The notes beneath the pieces were generated by a model. That model made no database searches and had not been told where the DNA came from. It worked only from the letters and a program-made list of their open reading frames with translations. From Streptomyces poriferorum (GTDB lineage Bacteria > Actinomycetota > Actinomycetes > Streptomycetales > Streptomycetaceae): a DNA stretch of 54,516 bases. Shown in pieces: positions 17,098-26,327 of this stretch (positions are counted from its first letter, which is position 1; each line of letters starts with the position of its first letter). The position numbers and the translations under genes are program-made. The stretch covers positions 1-54,516 of the forward strand of contig NZ_JAELVH010000013.1 of the NCBI RefSeq assembly GCF_019399235.1, read 5' to 3'.

Positions 17098-17119
17098 TTG
17101 CACCTCACGTCACGTCAGG
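17098..17119 (+). promoter_or_regulatory. tipA-type promoter and MerR-family operator
   Basis: TTGCAC (17098-17103) is a -35 element overlapping the inverted repeat CCTCACGTCACGTCAGG (17103-17119). As I recall, the S. lividans tipA promoter has the same TTGCAC and the same repeat with one base changed. This supports autoregulation by the adjacent TipAL-like protein. A long -35 to -10 spacer, usual for MerR targets, is expected. Confidence 0.75.
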
Positions 17120-17165
17120 GCCGAGGCTCGGGCACGTACCGACCACACGGAAGGAGCGGGGAGCC

Positions 17166-17924
17166 ATGGAGCACTCCGTGGGACAGGTCGCCGGGTATGC
17201 CGGGGTCACGGTGCGCACGCTGCACCACTACGACGGCATCGGACTGCTCTCGCCCAGCGGGCGCAGTCACGCGGGCCACCGGCGTTACAACGACGCCGAC
17301 CTCGACCGGCTGCAGCAGATCCTGTTCTACCGGGAGCTCGGCTTCCCGCTCGACGAGATCGCCGCACTGCTCGACGACCCGGACGCGGACCCGCAGGAGC
17401 ATCTGCGCCGCCAGCACGCGCTGCTGTCGCACCGGATCGCCGAACTGCAGCGGATGGCCACGGCCGTCGAGACAGCCATGGAGGCACGGAAGATGGGCAT
17501 CAACCTCACGCCCGAGGAGAAGTTCGAGGTCTTCGGTGACAAGGACCCGGAGAGTTACGCGGAGGAGGCCGAACGCCGCTGGGGCGGCAGCGACACCTAC
17601 GCCGAGTCGCAGCGCCGGGCCGCCCGCTACACCAAGGAGGACTGGCAGCGGATGAAGGCCGAGGTCTCCTCCTGGGGCGAGCGCTACGACGCGCTCATGG
17701 AGGACGGCGAGCCGGCCACCGGCGAGCGCGCGATGGACCTCGCGGAGGAGCACCGGCTCCACATCACGACCTGGTTCTACGACTGCACGACGGAGATCCA
17801 CCGGGGACTCGGCGAGATGTACGTCGCCGATCCGCAGTTCAAGGCGTTCTACGACGCGATGCGGCCGGGGCTGGCCGAGCACCTGCGCGACGCGATCGAG
17901 GCCAACGCGGAGCGCCGGGAGTAG
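17166..17924 (+). CDS. tipA: TipAL-like MerR-family regulator with TipAS drug-binding domain
   Basis: This 252-aa protein has a MerR DNA-binding domain (residues 1-70: SVGQVAGYAGVTVRTLHHYD), a coiled-coil linker (75-108) and a TipAS thiopeptide-binding domain (110-252: MGINLTPEEKFEVFGD, then RYTKEDWQRMKAE). In S. lividans TipAL, the sites I recall as thiopeptide-interacting are Cys207 and Cys214. Here Cys207 is kept (FYDCTTE) but residue 214 is Gly (HRGLGEMYV). Met110 could be an internal start for a short TipAS-like product. The ATG at 17166 follows GGAGC-type purines. The operator at 17103-17119 implies autoregulation. It is the positional tipA gene, but covalent drug capture may be lost. 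Confidence 0.9.
   Translation: MEHSVGQVAGYAGVTVRTLHHYDGIGLLSPSGRSHAGHRRYNDADLDRLQQILFYRELGFPLDEIAALLDDPDADPQEHLRRQHALLSHRIAELQRMATAVETAMEARKMGINLTPEEKFEVFGDKDPESYAEEAERRWGGSDTYAESQRRAARYTKEDWQRMKAEVSSWGERYDALMEDGEPATGERAMDLAEEHRLHITTWFYDCTTEIHRGLGEMYVADPQFKAFYDAMRPGLAEHLRDAIEANAERRE
17480..17495 (+). promoter_or_regulatory. Internal ribosome site and start for a TipAS-like short form
   Basis: GGAGG at 17480-17484 precedes the in-frame ATG at 17493 (codon 110) by 8 nt. TipAS in S. lividans is made from the equivalent in-frame position. A product of 143 aa would contain only the ligand-binding domain. Confidence 0.6.
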
Positions 17925-17937
17925 CCCGGGCCACGCG

Positions 17938-17965
17938 TACGGGGGTGGGGTGCCCCACCCCCGTA
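17938..17965. terminator. Bidirectional terminator hairpin
   Basis: A perfect 13-bp stem (17938-17950 with 17953-17965) has a minimal loop. It lies between the convergent TipAL-like and YbjQ-like genes. Confidence 0.8.
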
Positions 17966-17971
17966 AGCCGC

Positions 17972-18337
17972 TCAGCTTCTGCTGATCACCGCCGCGGTGC
18001 CGTACGCACAGACCTCCGTGCCCACGTCCGCCGCCTCGCTCACATCGAAGCGCATCATCAGCACCGCGTTGGCACCGCGGGCCCTCGCCTGTTCCACCAG
18101 CCGTTCCATTGCCTGGTTGCGGGTCTCGACGAGCGTCTTGGTCAGTCCCTTCAGCTCGCCGCCGATCATGGACTTCAGTCCGGCACCGATCTGGCTGCCG
18201 AGGTGACGGGACCTGACCGTCAGACCGAAGACCTCGCCGATGACCTGCGTCACCTGGTGGCCGGGTACGTCATTGGTGGTGACGACCAGCACATCGGACT
18301 GTGCCGTCTGACCGCCGCCGTAATCCTCAATGCCCAT
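17972..18337 (-). CDS. YbjQ/UPF0145 family protein
   Basis: This 121-aa protein shows the UPF0145 pattern: VLVVTTNDVPGHQVTQVIGE, then VRSRHLGSQIGAGLKS, RNQAMERLVEQARARGANAV and MMRFD near the C-terminus. The family forms pentameric rings. It is named a putative heavy-metal-binding domain in databases, but no physiological role is established. The start ATG at 18337 has a strong AGGAGG 9 nt upstream. It is divergent from the DedA gene and probably monocistronic. Confidence 0.9.
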   Translation of the reverse strand: MGIEDYGGGQTAQSDVLVVTTNDVPGHQVTQVIGEVFGLTVRSRHLGSQIGAGLKSMIGGELKGLTKTLVETRNQAMERLVEQARARGANAVLMMRFDVSEAADVGTEVCAYGTAAVISRS

Positions 18338-18485
18338 GGTGTGGCACCTCCTGGGACCGAGTTTTGCCCCGGTTCATCCTGTGTGCATCTCCACGGGGGC
18401 CAGTGGAACCGGGAGGGCGGCTGCGGCGTTGATAGCTTTGGGCGGCCACGCAGCCGCCATCGACCACATCCTGGAGCCCGGACCC

Positions 18486-19184
18486 TTGAATACGCTTGCG
18501 CTCGGACCGAGCTGGCTGGACCCGGACCACCTCATCGGACAGTTCGGGCTGATCGGTGTGCTGGTCATCGTCTTCGCCGAGTCCGGGCTGCTGATCGGGT
18601 TCTTCCTGCCCGGCGACTCGCTCCTGTTCACCACGGGTCTGCTGGTGACGACGGACAAGCTGGACACCCCGCTGTGGCTGGTCTGCGTCCTGGTCGCGCT
18701 GGCGGCGATCATCGGCGACCAGGTGGGCTACCTCTTCGGCCGCAAGGTCGGCCCCTCCCTCTTCAACCGCCCGGACTCCCGCCTCTTCAAGCAGGAGAAC
18801 GTCGAGAAGGCCCACGAGTTCTTCGAGAAGTACGGGCCGAAGTCGCTGATCCTGGCCCGCTTCGTGCCCATCGTGCGGACGTTCACGCCGATCATCGCCG
18901 GTGTCAGCCGGATGAACTACCGCTCGTTCATCACGTTCAACATCATCGGCGGAATCCTGTGGGGCGTCGGCGTGACGCTCCTCGGCGCGGGGCTGGGCCA
19001 GATCGAGTTCGTCCACAAGAACATCGAGGCGATGCTGGTCCTGATCGTGCTGATCTCGGTCGTGCCGATCGGCATCGAGTTCCTGCGCGCCCGCAGCAAG
19101 TCGAAGAAGGAAGCCGCGTCGGGCGAGGACGAGCACCAGGACCCGGCCGCCGGCGGCCGCCGCGGCCGCCACGCCAAGCGCTGA
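18486..19184 (+). CDS. DedA-family membrane protein
   Basis: This 232-aa polytopic protein has the DedA/SNARE-associated domain: FAESGLLIGFFLPGDSLLF near the N-terminus, GDQVGYLFGRKVGPSLF, then the conserved FEKYGPKSLILARFVPIVRT. DedA proteins are lipid scramblases/transporters linked to undecaprenyl-phosphate or phospholipid flipping and to proton-motive-force homeostasis. The TTG at 18486 (LNTLALGPSWLD) is chosen because GGAG lies 9 nt upstream and family members start at this point. The C-terminal 25 residues are Arg/Lys/Gly rich and cytoplasmic. It converges on the ThrE-like gene. Confidence 0.9.
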   Translation: MNTLALGPSWLDPDHLIGQFGLIGVLVIVFAESGLLIGFFLPGDSLLFTTGLLVTTDKLDTPLWLVCVLVALAAIIGDQVGYLFGRKVGPSLFNRPDSRLFKQENVEKAHEFFEKYGPKSLILARFVPIVRTFTPIIAGVSRMNYRSFITFNIIGGILWGVGVTLLGAGLGQIEFVHKNIEAMLVLIVLISVVPIGIEFLRARSKSKKEAASGEDEHQDPAAGGRRGRHAKR

Positions 19185-19211
19185 CACCGCTCCCGGGCCA
19201 GTAGGCCTCCG

Positions 19212-20906
19212 TCAGAAGCCGCGCGTCCGCTTGGCCGCGCGGCGGTTCGCTCCGCCGACCGCACCCGGCACCCGCATGAACAGCCGGGAGATCTCGCTTC
19301 CCAGATTCACCCCGATCGCGATGGCCAGCGCCGTCGCCACCGCGGTCGACAGGGAGGCGAGCCCCCGGTCCAGCTCGTTCTGCGCGACGCCCAGCAGCCC
19401 GAAGTACGTGGCCGAGCCGGGCAGCAGCGGACCGATCGCGGCCGTGATGAACGGCAGCGACGAGGTGTAGCGGTAGCGCGAGAACAGCTGCCCGAACAGC
19501 CCGACGAGACCGGCAGCCGCGGCGGTGGCCGCGACCGCGGAGAGATTGCCCGTCCGCGCCATCGCCCCGTAGATGACCCAGGCCACGCCGCCGTTGAGGG
19601 TTACCGCCAGCACCGTGGACCGCTCCTGCTGGAGCAGGATCGCGAAGGCCAGCGTCAGCACCATCGACGCCAGGATCTGCGTCACCGGACGGTCGTGGGA
19701 GATCAGCCGCGCCTCCGGGTCCAGCTCGGCACCCAGCTGAAGCCCCCCGTAGAGAGCCAGCAGCACCCCGGCGACGATCGCGATGAAGAAGTACATGACC
19801 TCCAGCAGTCGCGCCGACGCGGTGATGTAGTAGCCGGTCAGGCCGTCCTGCACACCCGCGACCAGCGCCCGCCCCGGCAGCAGCGCGAACAGCCCACCGG
19901 TGATCACCGCCGACGGCCGTACGTCCGACCAGTGGGTGAGGGTCAGTGCCACGCCCATCGCGGCGGGCGGCATCGCCGCCACGACGAACTGGTAGAACTC
20001 CGGCAGCCCGCGTCCGGCACAGAGCCAGGCCAGCCGGTCACCGAGCATCGCGCCGAGCGCGGCGATGAGGAACACCAGCGGCCCACCGCCGACCAGCACC
20101 GAGGCCGCGCCCGCCAGCCCGCCGGCGGCCATGGTGAGCACCCAGCCGGGGTACGGATGCCGGTTGCGGCGGATCTCCGCGAGGCGCCGGTAGGCCTCCT
20201 CCAGAGAGACCTCGCCCTCCACGGTCGTGATGTCGTCGATGAGCCGGAAGACCGCGGCCAGCCGGGTGTAGTCGGTGCCGCGGCGGCGGACGGTCCGGCT
20301 CGCCGTCACCGGGTCCTCGACCAGCGAGGGCTGATGCGAGATCGACAGCAGCGTGAAGGTGACGGTCGGCTCGCAGCGGTCGAGCCCGTAGCTGCGGGTC
20401 ACCGCGAACATGGCCGCCTCGACGTCCTCGGCCCCCTCACCACCGGCGAGCAGCAGCTCCCCGATACGCAGGGTCAGGTCGAGCACGCGCGGCACCGCGG
20501 GGCCCGCGTCGTCGTGCCGCTGGACCGGTTCCGGCGCCGGGCGGTCGGCCACGGGCATCCGCAGCATCGTGCGCATCCGGTCCTGCCAAGGGGCCTCCTT
20601 GGTCAGCCGGATCATCGGGATGCCGTGCGCGGGCGTGAAGGCGGGCGGGGAGTTCCGGGCGTCGTAGGTGCTCGGCGGAGCGAAAGCGGAACCGATCGTG
20701 TCCGATCCGGAAGCGGAACCCGTCCCCTGGCCGGCCGGCGGACCCTGTGGCTCGGGTGTCAGCCCCGACGGCAAGGAGAACTCCGACGTCGGATGGTCCT
20801 CGTCCGACGGGCCTGCGGACCTCCCGACCCCGGCGGGCTGGGAGAAAGCGCTGCGCGCCTCGTCGGACTGGGGCTTCTGGTCATCGGGACCGCCCGGTTC
20901 CGCCAC
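19212..20906 (-). CDS. Threonine/serine exporter family protein (ThrE-like)
   Basis: This 564-aa protein begins with a disordered Pro/Ser/Gly-rich stretch of about 110 residues. The ThrE N-terminal domain (DUF1212) follows, with LRIGELLLAGGEGAEDVEAA and RLAEIRRNRHPYPGWVLTM, and then about ten membrane helices in two blocks. Fused ThrE proteins of actinobacteria, such as that of Corynebacterium glutamicum, export L-threonine and L-serine. The GTG at 20906 has GAGG 7 nt upstream; a longer reading frame to 20999 adds unconserved residues. The C-terminal tail is basic. The ppa gene and its terminator lie upstream, so this gene has its own promoter. Confidence 0.88.
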   Translation of the reverse strand: MAEPGGPDDQKPQSDEARSAFSQPAGVGRSAGPSDEDHPTSEFSLPSGLTPEPQGPPAGQGTGSASGSDTIGSAFAPPSTYDARNSPPAFTPAHGIPMIRLTKEAPWQDRMRTMLRMPVADRPAPEPVQRHDDAGPAVPRVLDLTLRIGELLLAGGEGAEDVEAAMFAVTRSYGLDRCEPTVTFTLLSISHQPSLVEDPVTASRTVRRRGTDYTRLAAVFRLIDDITTVEGEVSLEEAYRRLAEIRRNRHPYPGWVLTMAAGGLAGAASVLVGGGPLVFLIAALGAMLGDRLAWLCAGRGLPEFYQFVVAAMPPAAMGVALTLTHWSDVRPSAVITGGLFALLPGRALVAGVQDGLTGYYITASARLLEVMYFFIAIVAGVLLALYGGLQLGAELDPEARLISHDRPVTQILASMVLTLAFAILLQQERSTVLAVTLNGGVAWVIYGAMARTGNLSAVAATAAAAGLVGLFGQLFSRYRYTSSLPFITAAIGPLLPGSATYFGLLGVAQNELDRGLASLSTAVATALAIAIGVNLGSEISRLFMRVPGAVGGANRRAAKRTRGF

Positions 20907-20990
20907 TACTCGACCTCGTTCCTCGTCGGCTGCGCGTCTTCGGCCGCAATCCTGCCCAGTATGGCCACGCCTATGGGCGGTCATGCGAAC

Positions 20991-21020
20991 GGGCGGCACA
21001 CCCGTGAAGGTGTGCCGCCC
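20991..21020 (-). terminator. Terminator of the ppa transcript
   Basis: Perfect 12-bp arms (20991-21002 and 21009-21020) with a 6-nt loop lie 30 bp after the pyrophosphatase stop codon on the minus strand. Confidence 0.75.
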
Positions 21021-21050
21021 GGCAGCTTGCTCAGAACCGCAAGCGGAACG

Positions 21051-21545
21051 TCAGTGCGCGCCGCCCTGCGCCTCAAGGCGCTTGTACGAGTTCTCGATCT
21101 CGGCCTCGGCCTCGACCCGGCCGACCCAGTCGGCGCCCTCGACGGACTTGCCGGGCTCCAGGTCCTTGTAGACCTCGAAGAAGTGCTGGATCTCCAGGCG
21201 GTCGAACTCCGACACGTGGTGGATGTCGCGCAGGTGCTCCACCCGGGGGTCGGAGGCCGGCACGCACAGCAGCTTGTCGTCGCCGCCGGCTTCGTCCGTC
21301 ATCCGGAACATGCCGATCGCGCGGCACTTGATGAGGCAGCCGGGGAAGGTCGGCTCCTCCAGGATGACCAGCGCGTCCAGCGGGTCGCCGTCCTCGCCGA
21401 GGGTGTTCTCGACGAAGCCGTAGTCGGCCGGGTAGCTGGTCGAGGTGAAGAGTCGACGGTCCAGGCGGATCCGACCGGTCTCGTGGTCCACCTCGTACTT
21501 GTTCCGCGAACCCTTAGGGATCTCGATAACGACGTCGAACTCCAC
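21051..21545 (-). CDS. ppa: Inorganic pyrophosphatase
   Basis: This 164-aa family I pyrophosphatase hydrolyses PPi to phosphate and so drives biosynthesis. Near the N-terminus is [19 protein letters not shown]. The signature with metal-binding Asp residues is [20 protein letters not shown], and further active-site residues are in [11 protein letters not shown]. The GTG at 21545 ([12 protein letters not shown]) is chosen because GGAGGA lies 8 nt upstream and matches the known start of streptomycete Ppa. It is divergent from the dacB gene with an 86-bp shared promoter region. Confidence 0.96.
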   Translation of the reverse strand: MEFDVVIEIPKGSRNKYEVDHETGRIRLDRRLFTSTSYPADYGFVENTLGEDGDPLDALVILEEPTFPGCLIKCRAIGMFRMTDEAGGDDKLLCVPASDPRVEHLRDIHHVSEFDRLEIQHFFEVYKDLEPGKSVEGADWVGRVEAEAEIENSYKRLEAQGGAH

Positions 21546-21631
21546 GAGTGGCTCCTCCATGATCAACACATACGACTGATGGTTAAGTGTCCCCCACGGA
21601 GTTGTGTGCTCGCGAAAGGGGCTGGTCAACG

Positions 21632-23137
21632 GTGGCCGAGCCGGTGAAAAGACCGTCGATCAATCCATTCTCCGCACAGACCAGGGCGGCTCTCGCGGAC
21701 CGGCTGGGCATGCGCGGCGGACTGAGCGACCGGCAGTTCACGGCCGTCTCCGCTGCCCTGGGCCTGGCGCTCGCAGCCGGCGCCGTCTTCGCCGCCGGTC
21801 CCTGGGACTCGGGTCAGCGTAAGGCCGAGCAGGACTGGGCGGCTGCCCCGGCCCGTACAGGTGGCGCAGATCACGAGCCCGCCGCCCCCGACGGACCTGC
21901 CCCGGCGCCCAGCGCCCCGGCCGTACTCGCGGCACTCGGCACCGGTGCCGACAAGCCCGCGCCGGATACCGCCGCCGCCCCGGACGGAGCAGCGGCCGGA
22001 CTCCGCGCCGTACTGGATCCGCTGCTGAGGAACGCGGCGCTCGGTACCCGGCGCAGTGCCGTCGTCATCGACACGGCCACCGGCAAGCGGCTGTACGGGC
22101 TGGGGGCCGACACCCCCATGACGCCCGCGTCCACCGTCAAGATCGCCACCACGGTCGCGGCCCTGACCGCGCTCGGCCCGGACCACCGCATCGCCACGAC
22201 CGTCGGCGCCTCCGCCGATCTGCGTACCGTGACGCTGGTCGGCGGCGGGGACCCCACCCTCGACCGGGCGGCCCTGCGCTCCCTGGCCGCCGACACGGCC
22301 CGTGCCCTCAAGGACGGCGGGGTCCGCTCGGTGCGGCTGCGGTACGACACCTCCGGCTACTCGGGACCCGCACTCCACCCGATCGGCCCCAACGAGAACA
22401 TCGCGCCCGTGAGCGCCCTGATGATGGACGAGGGACGGCTCGACGACACCTCCAGCGGACCCGCGCCGCGCAGCGAGGACCCGGCCCGCGATGCCGCCGA
22501 CGCCTTCGGTGAACTGCTGGACGAGGCCGGGATCGGCATCGGGGACGGCGCCGCCCCCGGCCGGGCGGCCGCGAAGTCCCGGCCCGTCGCCAGGCACCTG
22601 TCCGCCCCGCTGTCCGCCCTCGTCGAGCGCGCGCTGACCAACAGCGACAACGACATCGCCGAGGCACTCGCCCGGCAGACCGCGCTCGCCACGGGCGAAC
22701 CGGCCGACTTCAACGGCGGGCGACGGGCCGTCAGCGCACAGCTGAAGAAGCTGGGTCTGCCGCTGAAGGGCGTGACCGTCGCCGACGGCAGCGGGCTCAA
22801 CCGCAAGGACAAGGTCACCGCCGCCCTGCTCGCCGGGCTCCTGGCCCGCGCGGCCGACCAGGGCCACCCGGAACTCCGACCCGTCCTCACCGGTCTCCCG
22901 GTCGCCGGCTTCAGCGGAACACTCAGCGACCGCTACACCACGAAATCCGGCGGCACCGGCCTGATCCGCGCCAAGACCGGCACCCTCACCGGCGTCAACA
23001 GCCTCTCCGGCACGGTCGTCGACCCCCACGGCCGGCTGCTCGCCTTCGCCTTCCTCGCGTCGGGCACCACCGCCCCGTCCGAGGCCCAGTCCGCCCTCGA
23101 CGCGCTCGCCACGGCACTGGCCGCCGGCAGGCGATGA
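21632..23137 (+). CDS. dacB: D-alanyl-D-alanine carboxypeptidase/endopeptidase (PBP4 type)
   Basis: This 501-aa penicillin-binding protein has a short cytoplasmic N-terminus and one membrane anchor or signal helix (about 37-56). A Pro/Ala/Asp-rich linker precedes the peptidase S13 domain. Its catalytic triad motifs are S167-TVK, S338-DN and K448-TG ([15 protein letters not shown]). PBP4 enzymes trim and cleave cross-linked peptidoglycan outside the membrane. The GTG at 21632 follows AAGGGG at some distance; frames upstream have no better start. The metalloprotease gene follows after 49 bp with its own leaderless promoter. Confidence 0.93.
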   Translation: MAEPVKRPSINPFSAQTRAALADRLGMRGGLSDRQFTAVSAALGLALAAGAVFAAGPWDSGQRKAEQDWAAAPARTGGADHEPAAPDGPAPAPSAPAVLAALGTGADKPAPDTAAAPDGAAAGLRAVLDPLLRNAALGTRRSAVVIDTATGKRLYGLGADTPMTPASTVKIATTVAALTALGPDHRIATTVGASADLRTVTLVGGGDPTLDRAALRSLAADTARALKDGGVRSVRLRYDTSGYSGPALHPIGPNENIAPVSALMMDEGRLDDTSSGPAPRSEDPARDAADAFGELLDEAGIGIGDGAAPGRAAAKSRPVARHLSAPLSALVERALTNSDNDIAEALARQTALATGEPADFNGGRRAVSAQLKKLGLPLKGVTVADGSGLNRKDKVTAALLAGLLARAADQGHPELRPVLTGLPVAGFSGTLSDRYTTKSGGTGLIRAKTGTLTGVNSLSGTVVDPHGRLLAFAFLASGTTAPSEAQSALDALATALAAGRR

Positions 23138-23174
23138 GCCGGTCAACACCTCACCCGAACAAGGGCCGAGCACG

Positions 23175-23186
23175 TACGGTTGACGC
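23175..23186 (+). promoter_or_regulatory. -10 element of a leaderless promoter (TACGGT)
   Basis: TACGGT at 23175-23180 ends 6 nt before the ATG at 23187. There is no Shine-Dalgarno sequence. Confidence 0.55.
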
Positions 23187-24320
23187 ATGACGAGCATCGG
23201 TGGTGCCGGGATGGTCGACTGGAATCTCGCGGTCGCGACAGCGACCCGGCTTGTGCGGCCGGGTCCCGAGATCAGCCGCGAGGAGGCCCGCGAGGTCGTC
23301 GCGGAGCTGCGCAGGCATGCGAAGGCCGCGGAGGAACACGTCCGTTCCTTCACCCGGATGATCCCGGAGGGGACCGAACCGGAGGACACCCCGGTCCTGG
23401 TCGTCGACCGGGCGGGCTGGATCAAGGCGAACGTCGCGGGCTTCCGGGAACTGCTGCGCCCCCTCCTGGAGAAGATGGAGGAGCGGCGCGGCGGCGGTGC
23501 GGGCGGCGCCGTGCTCGGCGCGGTCGGCTCCAAGGTGACCGGTGTGGAGGTGGGGATGCTGCTGTCGTTCCTGGCCTCCCGGGTCCTCGGCCAGTACGAG
23601 ACGTTCGCCCCCGCCACCCGTGAGCTCCCGGCCTCGGCCGACGGCGGCGGCAGGCTCCTGCTGGTCGCCCCGAACATCGTCCACGTCGAGCGGGAGCTGG
23701 AGGTGGACCCGCACGACTTCCGCCTCTGGGTCGCCCTCCACGAGGAGACGCACCGCACGCAGTTCACCGCGGTGCCCTGGCTCCGCGACCATCTGCAGGG
23801 CGAGATCCAGTCATTTCTCGACGAGACCGACGTCGACCCGATGACCGTGCTCGAACGGCTCCGCGAGGCCGCCCAGTCGCTGGCCGGCGGCCGGCCCGAG
23901 GGCGAGGAGGGCGAGGACGGCGGCCGCAGCCTCGTCGAGATCGTCCAGACGCCCGCCCAGCGCGAGATCCTCGGCCGGCTCACCGCGGTGATGTCCCTGC
24001 TCGAGGGACACGCCGACTACGTGATGGACGGCGTCGGCCCCGAGGTCGTGTCCTCCGTCGGCGAGATCCGGGAGAAGTTCCAGCAGCGCAGGGCGCGCGG
24101 CGCGAGCCGTCTCGACCAGGCGCTGCGCAAGCTCCTGGGGCTCGACGCCAAGCTGCGCCAGTACCGCGACGGCGAGCGGTTCGTGCGCGCCGTGGTCGAC
24201 GAGGTCGGGATGGACGGCTTCAACCGGGTCTGGACCTCGCCCAACACCCTCCCGACCAAGGCGGAGATCGCCAGACCGGAGGACTGGATCGCGCGGGTGC
24301 ACCGTAAGGCAGAGTCATGA
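23187..24320 (+). CDS. Zinc-dependent metalloprotease (DUF2342, 'coenzyme F420 biosynthesis-associated')
   Basis: This 377-aa protein has a zincin motif HEETH with His185, Glu186 and His189 (LHEETHRTQFTAVPWLRDHL). A downstream EGHADYVMDGVG probably supplies the third zinc ligand. The opening MVDWNLAVATATRLVRPGPE is typical of the actinobacterial family once named coenzyme F420 biosynthesis-associated because of its co-occurrence with F420 genes. No substrate or F420 link has been shown to my knowledge. It sits in a conserved position between dacB and tilS. A role in cell-envelope or tRNA/salvage physiology is speculative. Confidence 0.88.
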   Translation: MTSIGGAGMVDWNLAVATATRLVRPGPEISREEAREVVAELRRHAKAAEEHVRSFTRMIPEGTEPEDTPVLVVDRAGWIKANVAGFRELLRPLLEKMEERRGGGAGGAVLGAVGSKVTGVEVGMLLSFLASRVLGQYETFAPATRELPASADGGGRLLLVAPNIVHVERELEVDPHDFRLWVALHEETHRTQFTAVPWLRDHLQGEIQSFLDETDVDPMTVLERLREAAQSLAGGRPEGEEGEDGGRSLVEIVQTPAQREILGRLTAVMSLLEGHADYVMDGVGPEVVSSVGEIREKFQQRRARGASRLDQALRKLLGLDAKLRQYRDGERFVRAVVDEVGMDGFNRVWTSPNTLPTKAEIARPEDWIARVHRKAES

Positions 24321-24521
24321 TCACGGCTCGCGCACAAGCCCGGGACCCGAGGGCAACGCGCCGGTAATCACCCATCCGAGGGACCGTAGGGGCATGGGAA
24401 GGCGTGCAATGCTCGATGAACGGGTTTGCTCTGTCACCATCGACGCACTCTGAGTGACGGCACTTTTCTCCGTCCCGCCACTCGGAGGCACCTCTCCAGA
24501 ACTTCACGAAGGGCACCGGAC

Positions 24522-25613
24522 ATGGGTCCCCATCCTGCGGTCGCGGCGATACGCCTGGCGGTCCGCCGCGTACTCCACGACGTACTCACCGAATTCGCCG
24601 AACAGACCGAACGCACCGGGCGCGCCCCGAACGCCCCGCATCCCGAGCTCGCCGAGGCCGGGGCGGGCAGGCGGCGCCCCGCACTCCCCGAACGCACCGA
24701 TACCCCCCTGGTACTGGTCGCGTGTTCCGGCGGCGCCGATTCCATGGCGCTCGCCTCCGCCCTCGCCTTCGAGGCCCGGAAACTCGCCGTCCGGGCCGGT
24801 GGCATCACCGTCGACCACGGCCTCCAGAACGGCTCCGACACCCGCGCCACCGAGGTCGCCGGCCGCCTCACCGCCATGGACCTCGACCCGGTCGAGGCCG
24901 TCGCCGTGCGGGTCGGCCATGACGGCGGGCCCGAGGCCGCCGCCCGCGACGCCCGCTACGCAGCCCTGGACGCCGCCGCCGAACGCCACGGCGCCGCCGC
25001 CGTCCTGCTCGGCCACACCCGCGACGACCAGGCGGAGACGGTGCTGCTGGGCCTCGCCCGCGGTTCCGGCATCCGCTCCCTCTCCGGCATGGCCGCCGCG
25101 TCCGGGCCGGCCGGCCGCTACCGGCGCCCCTTCCTCCAGCTCGACCGGCAGACCGCCCGCACGGCCTGCCTGGCTCAGTCCCTGCCCGTCTGGGACGACC
25201 CGCACAACATCGACCCCGCCTACACCCGCTCCCGGCTGCGCCACGAGGGCCTGCCCGCCCTGGAGAAGGCGCTGGGCAAAGGAGTCGTCGAGGCGCTGGC
25301 CCGTACGGCGCAGCTCTCCCGCGACGACGCCGACGCCCTGGACACCTGGGCCGCCGAGGCCGGACGTGATGTACGCGACGACGCGGGCCGGCTGGAGTGC
25401 GCCAAGCTGCACGTGCTGCCTCCCGCCGTCCGCCGCCGCATCCTGCGCCGCGCGGCCATAGAGGCGGGCTCCCCGGCCGGGTCCCTCTTCGCCCGGCACA
25501 TCGAGGAAGTCGACCGCCTCATCACCGGCTGGCGCGGCCAGCAGGCCATCAACCTCCCCGGCCGCGTCGAAGCCCTGCGCCAGGGTGGCAGACTGGTGAT
25601 TCGGCAGAGCTGA
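24522..25613 (+). CDS. tilS: tRNA(Ile)-lysidine synthase
   Basis: This 363-aa enzyme attaches lysine to C34 of tRNA-Ile(CAU), changing its specificity from Met to Ile codons. The PP-loop SGGADS is at 69-74 ([20 protein letters not shown]). [29 protein letters not shown] and RPFLQLDR are the other TilS_N motifs. The ATG at 24522 follows AAGGG. Upstream in-frame codons lie in unconserved sequence. The N-terminal 60 residues before the PP-loop are longer than in E. coli TilS, as usual in actinobacteria. It leads the tilS-hpt-ftsH-folE series. Confidence 0.95.
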   Translation: MGPHPAVAAIRLAVRRVLHDVLTEFAEQTERTGRAPNAPHPELAEAGAGRRRPALPERTDTPLVLVACSGGADSMALASALAFEARKLAVRAGGITVDHGLQNGSDTRATEVAGRLTAMDLDPVEAVAVRVGHDGGPEAAARDARYAALDAAAERHGAAAVLLGHTRDDQAETVLLGLARGSGIRSLSGMAAASGPAGRYRRPFLQLDRQTARTACLAQSLPVWDDPHNIDPAYTRSRLRHEGLPALEKALGKGVVEALARTAQLSRDDADALDTWAAEAGRDVRDDAGRLECAKLHVLPPAVRRRILRRAAIEAGSPAGSLFARHIEEVDRLITGWRGQQAINLPGRVEALRQGGRLVIRQS

Positions 25614-25696
25614 CGTACAAGCGGCTGACATGCAGGCGAGCGGCCGCGCAGGCCCGGGCACCGTCCCGGACCCGGCAGGCAAAGAAAGAGACGCGG

Positions 25697-26251
25697 GTGA
25701 ACGAGAAGGACATGGGCACCGACCTTCAGTCGGTGCTCCTCACCAAGGAAGAGATCGACGCGAAGCTCGTCGAACTGGCCGCCAAGATCGACGCGGAGTA
25801 CGCGGGCAAGGACCTGCTCCTCGTCGGAGTCCTCAAGGGCGCGGTGATGGTCATGGCGGACCTGGCGCGCGCGCTGTCCACCCCCGTCACCATGGACTGG
25901 ATGGCCGTCTCGTCGTACGGCGCGGGCACCCAGTCCTCCGGTGTCGTCCGGATCCTCAAGGACCTCGACACCGACATCAAGGGCAAGCACGTCCTGATCG
26001 TCGAGGACATCATCGACTCGGGTCTGACGCTGTCCTGGCTGATGTCGAACCTGGGTTCGCGCGAGCCCGCGTCGCTGGAGATCTGCACCCTGCTGCGCAA
26101 GCCGGACGCGGCGAAGGTCGCGCTCGACTGCAAGTGGGTCGGGTTCGACATCCCCAACGAGTTCGTCGTCGGTTACGGGCTGGACTACGCGGAGAAGTAC
26201 CGCAACCTGCCCTTCGTCGGCACCCTCGCCCCGCACGTGTACGGCGGCTGA
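25697..26251 (+). CDS. hpt: Hypoxanthine phosphoribosyltransferase
   Basis: This 184-aa enzyme salvages hypoxanthine and guanine with PRPP to give IMP and GMP. The PRPP loop is [18 protein letters not shown] with the two acidic residues. Other motifs are [20 protein letters not shown] and the C-terminal [21 protein letters not shown] chose the GTG at 25697 ([12 protein letters not shown]), which matches streptomycete Hpt length; the ATG at 25712 is possible. A 300-nt in-frame extension upstream overlaps tilS and is rejected. The gene lies 83 bp after tilS and is probably co-transcribed with it. Confidence 0.95.
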   Translation: MNEKDMGTDLQSVLLTKEEIDAKLVELAAKIDAEYAGKDLLLVGVLKGAVMVMADLARALSTPVTMDWMAVSSYGAGTQSSGVVRILKDLDTDIKGKHVLIVEDIIDSGLTLSWLMSNLGSREPASLEICTLLRKPDAAKVALDCKWVGFDIPNEFVVGYGLDYAEKYRNLPFVGTLAPHVYGG

Positions 26252-26327
26252 CGGCGACACCGGCGAACCCGCCCCGGCGGCGGGGAACCCTCACCGATTT
26301 CCCGCCGTTGAGCCTTCGAAGGCGGGT

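Noticed and set aside
25397..25696. Hpt with a 100-residue N-terminal extension
   Set aside because: The extension overlaps the tilS coding region and is Pro/Arg/Ala-rich and unlike any Hpt. The GTG at 25697 gives the family length.
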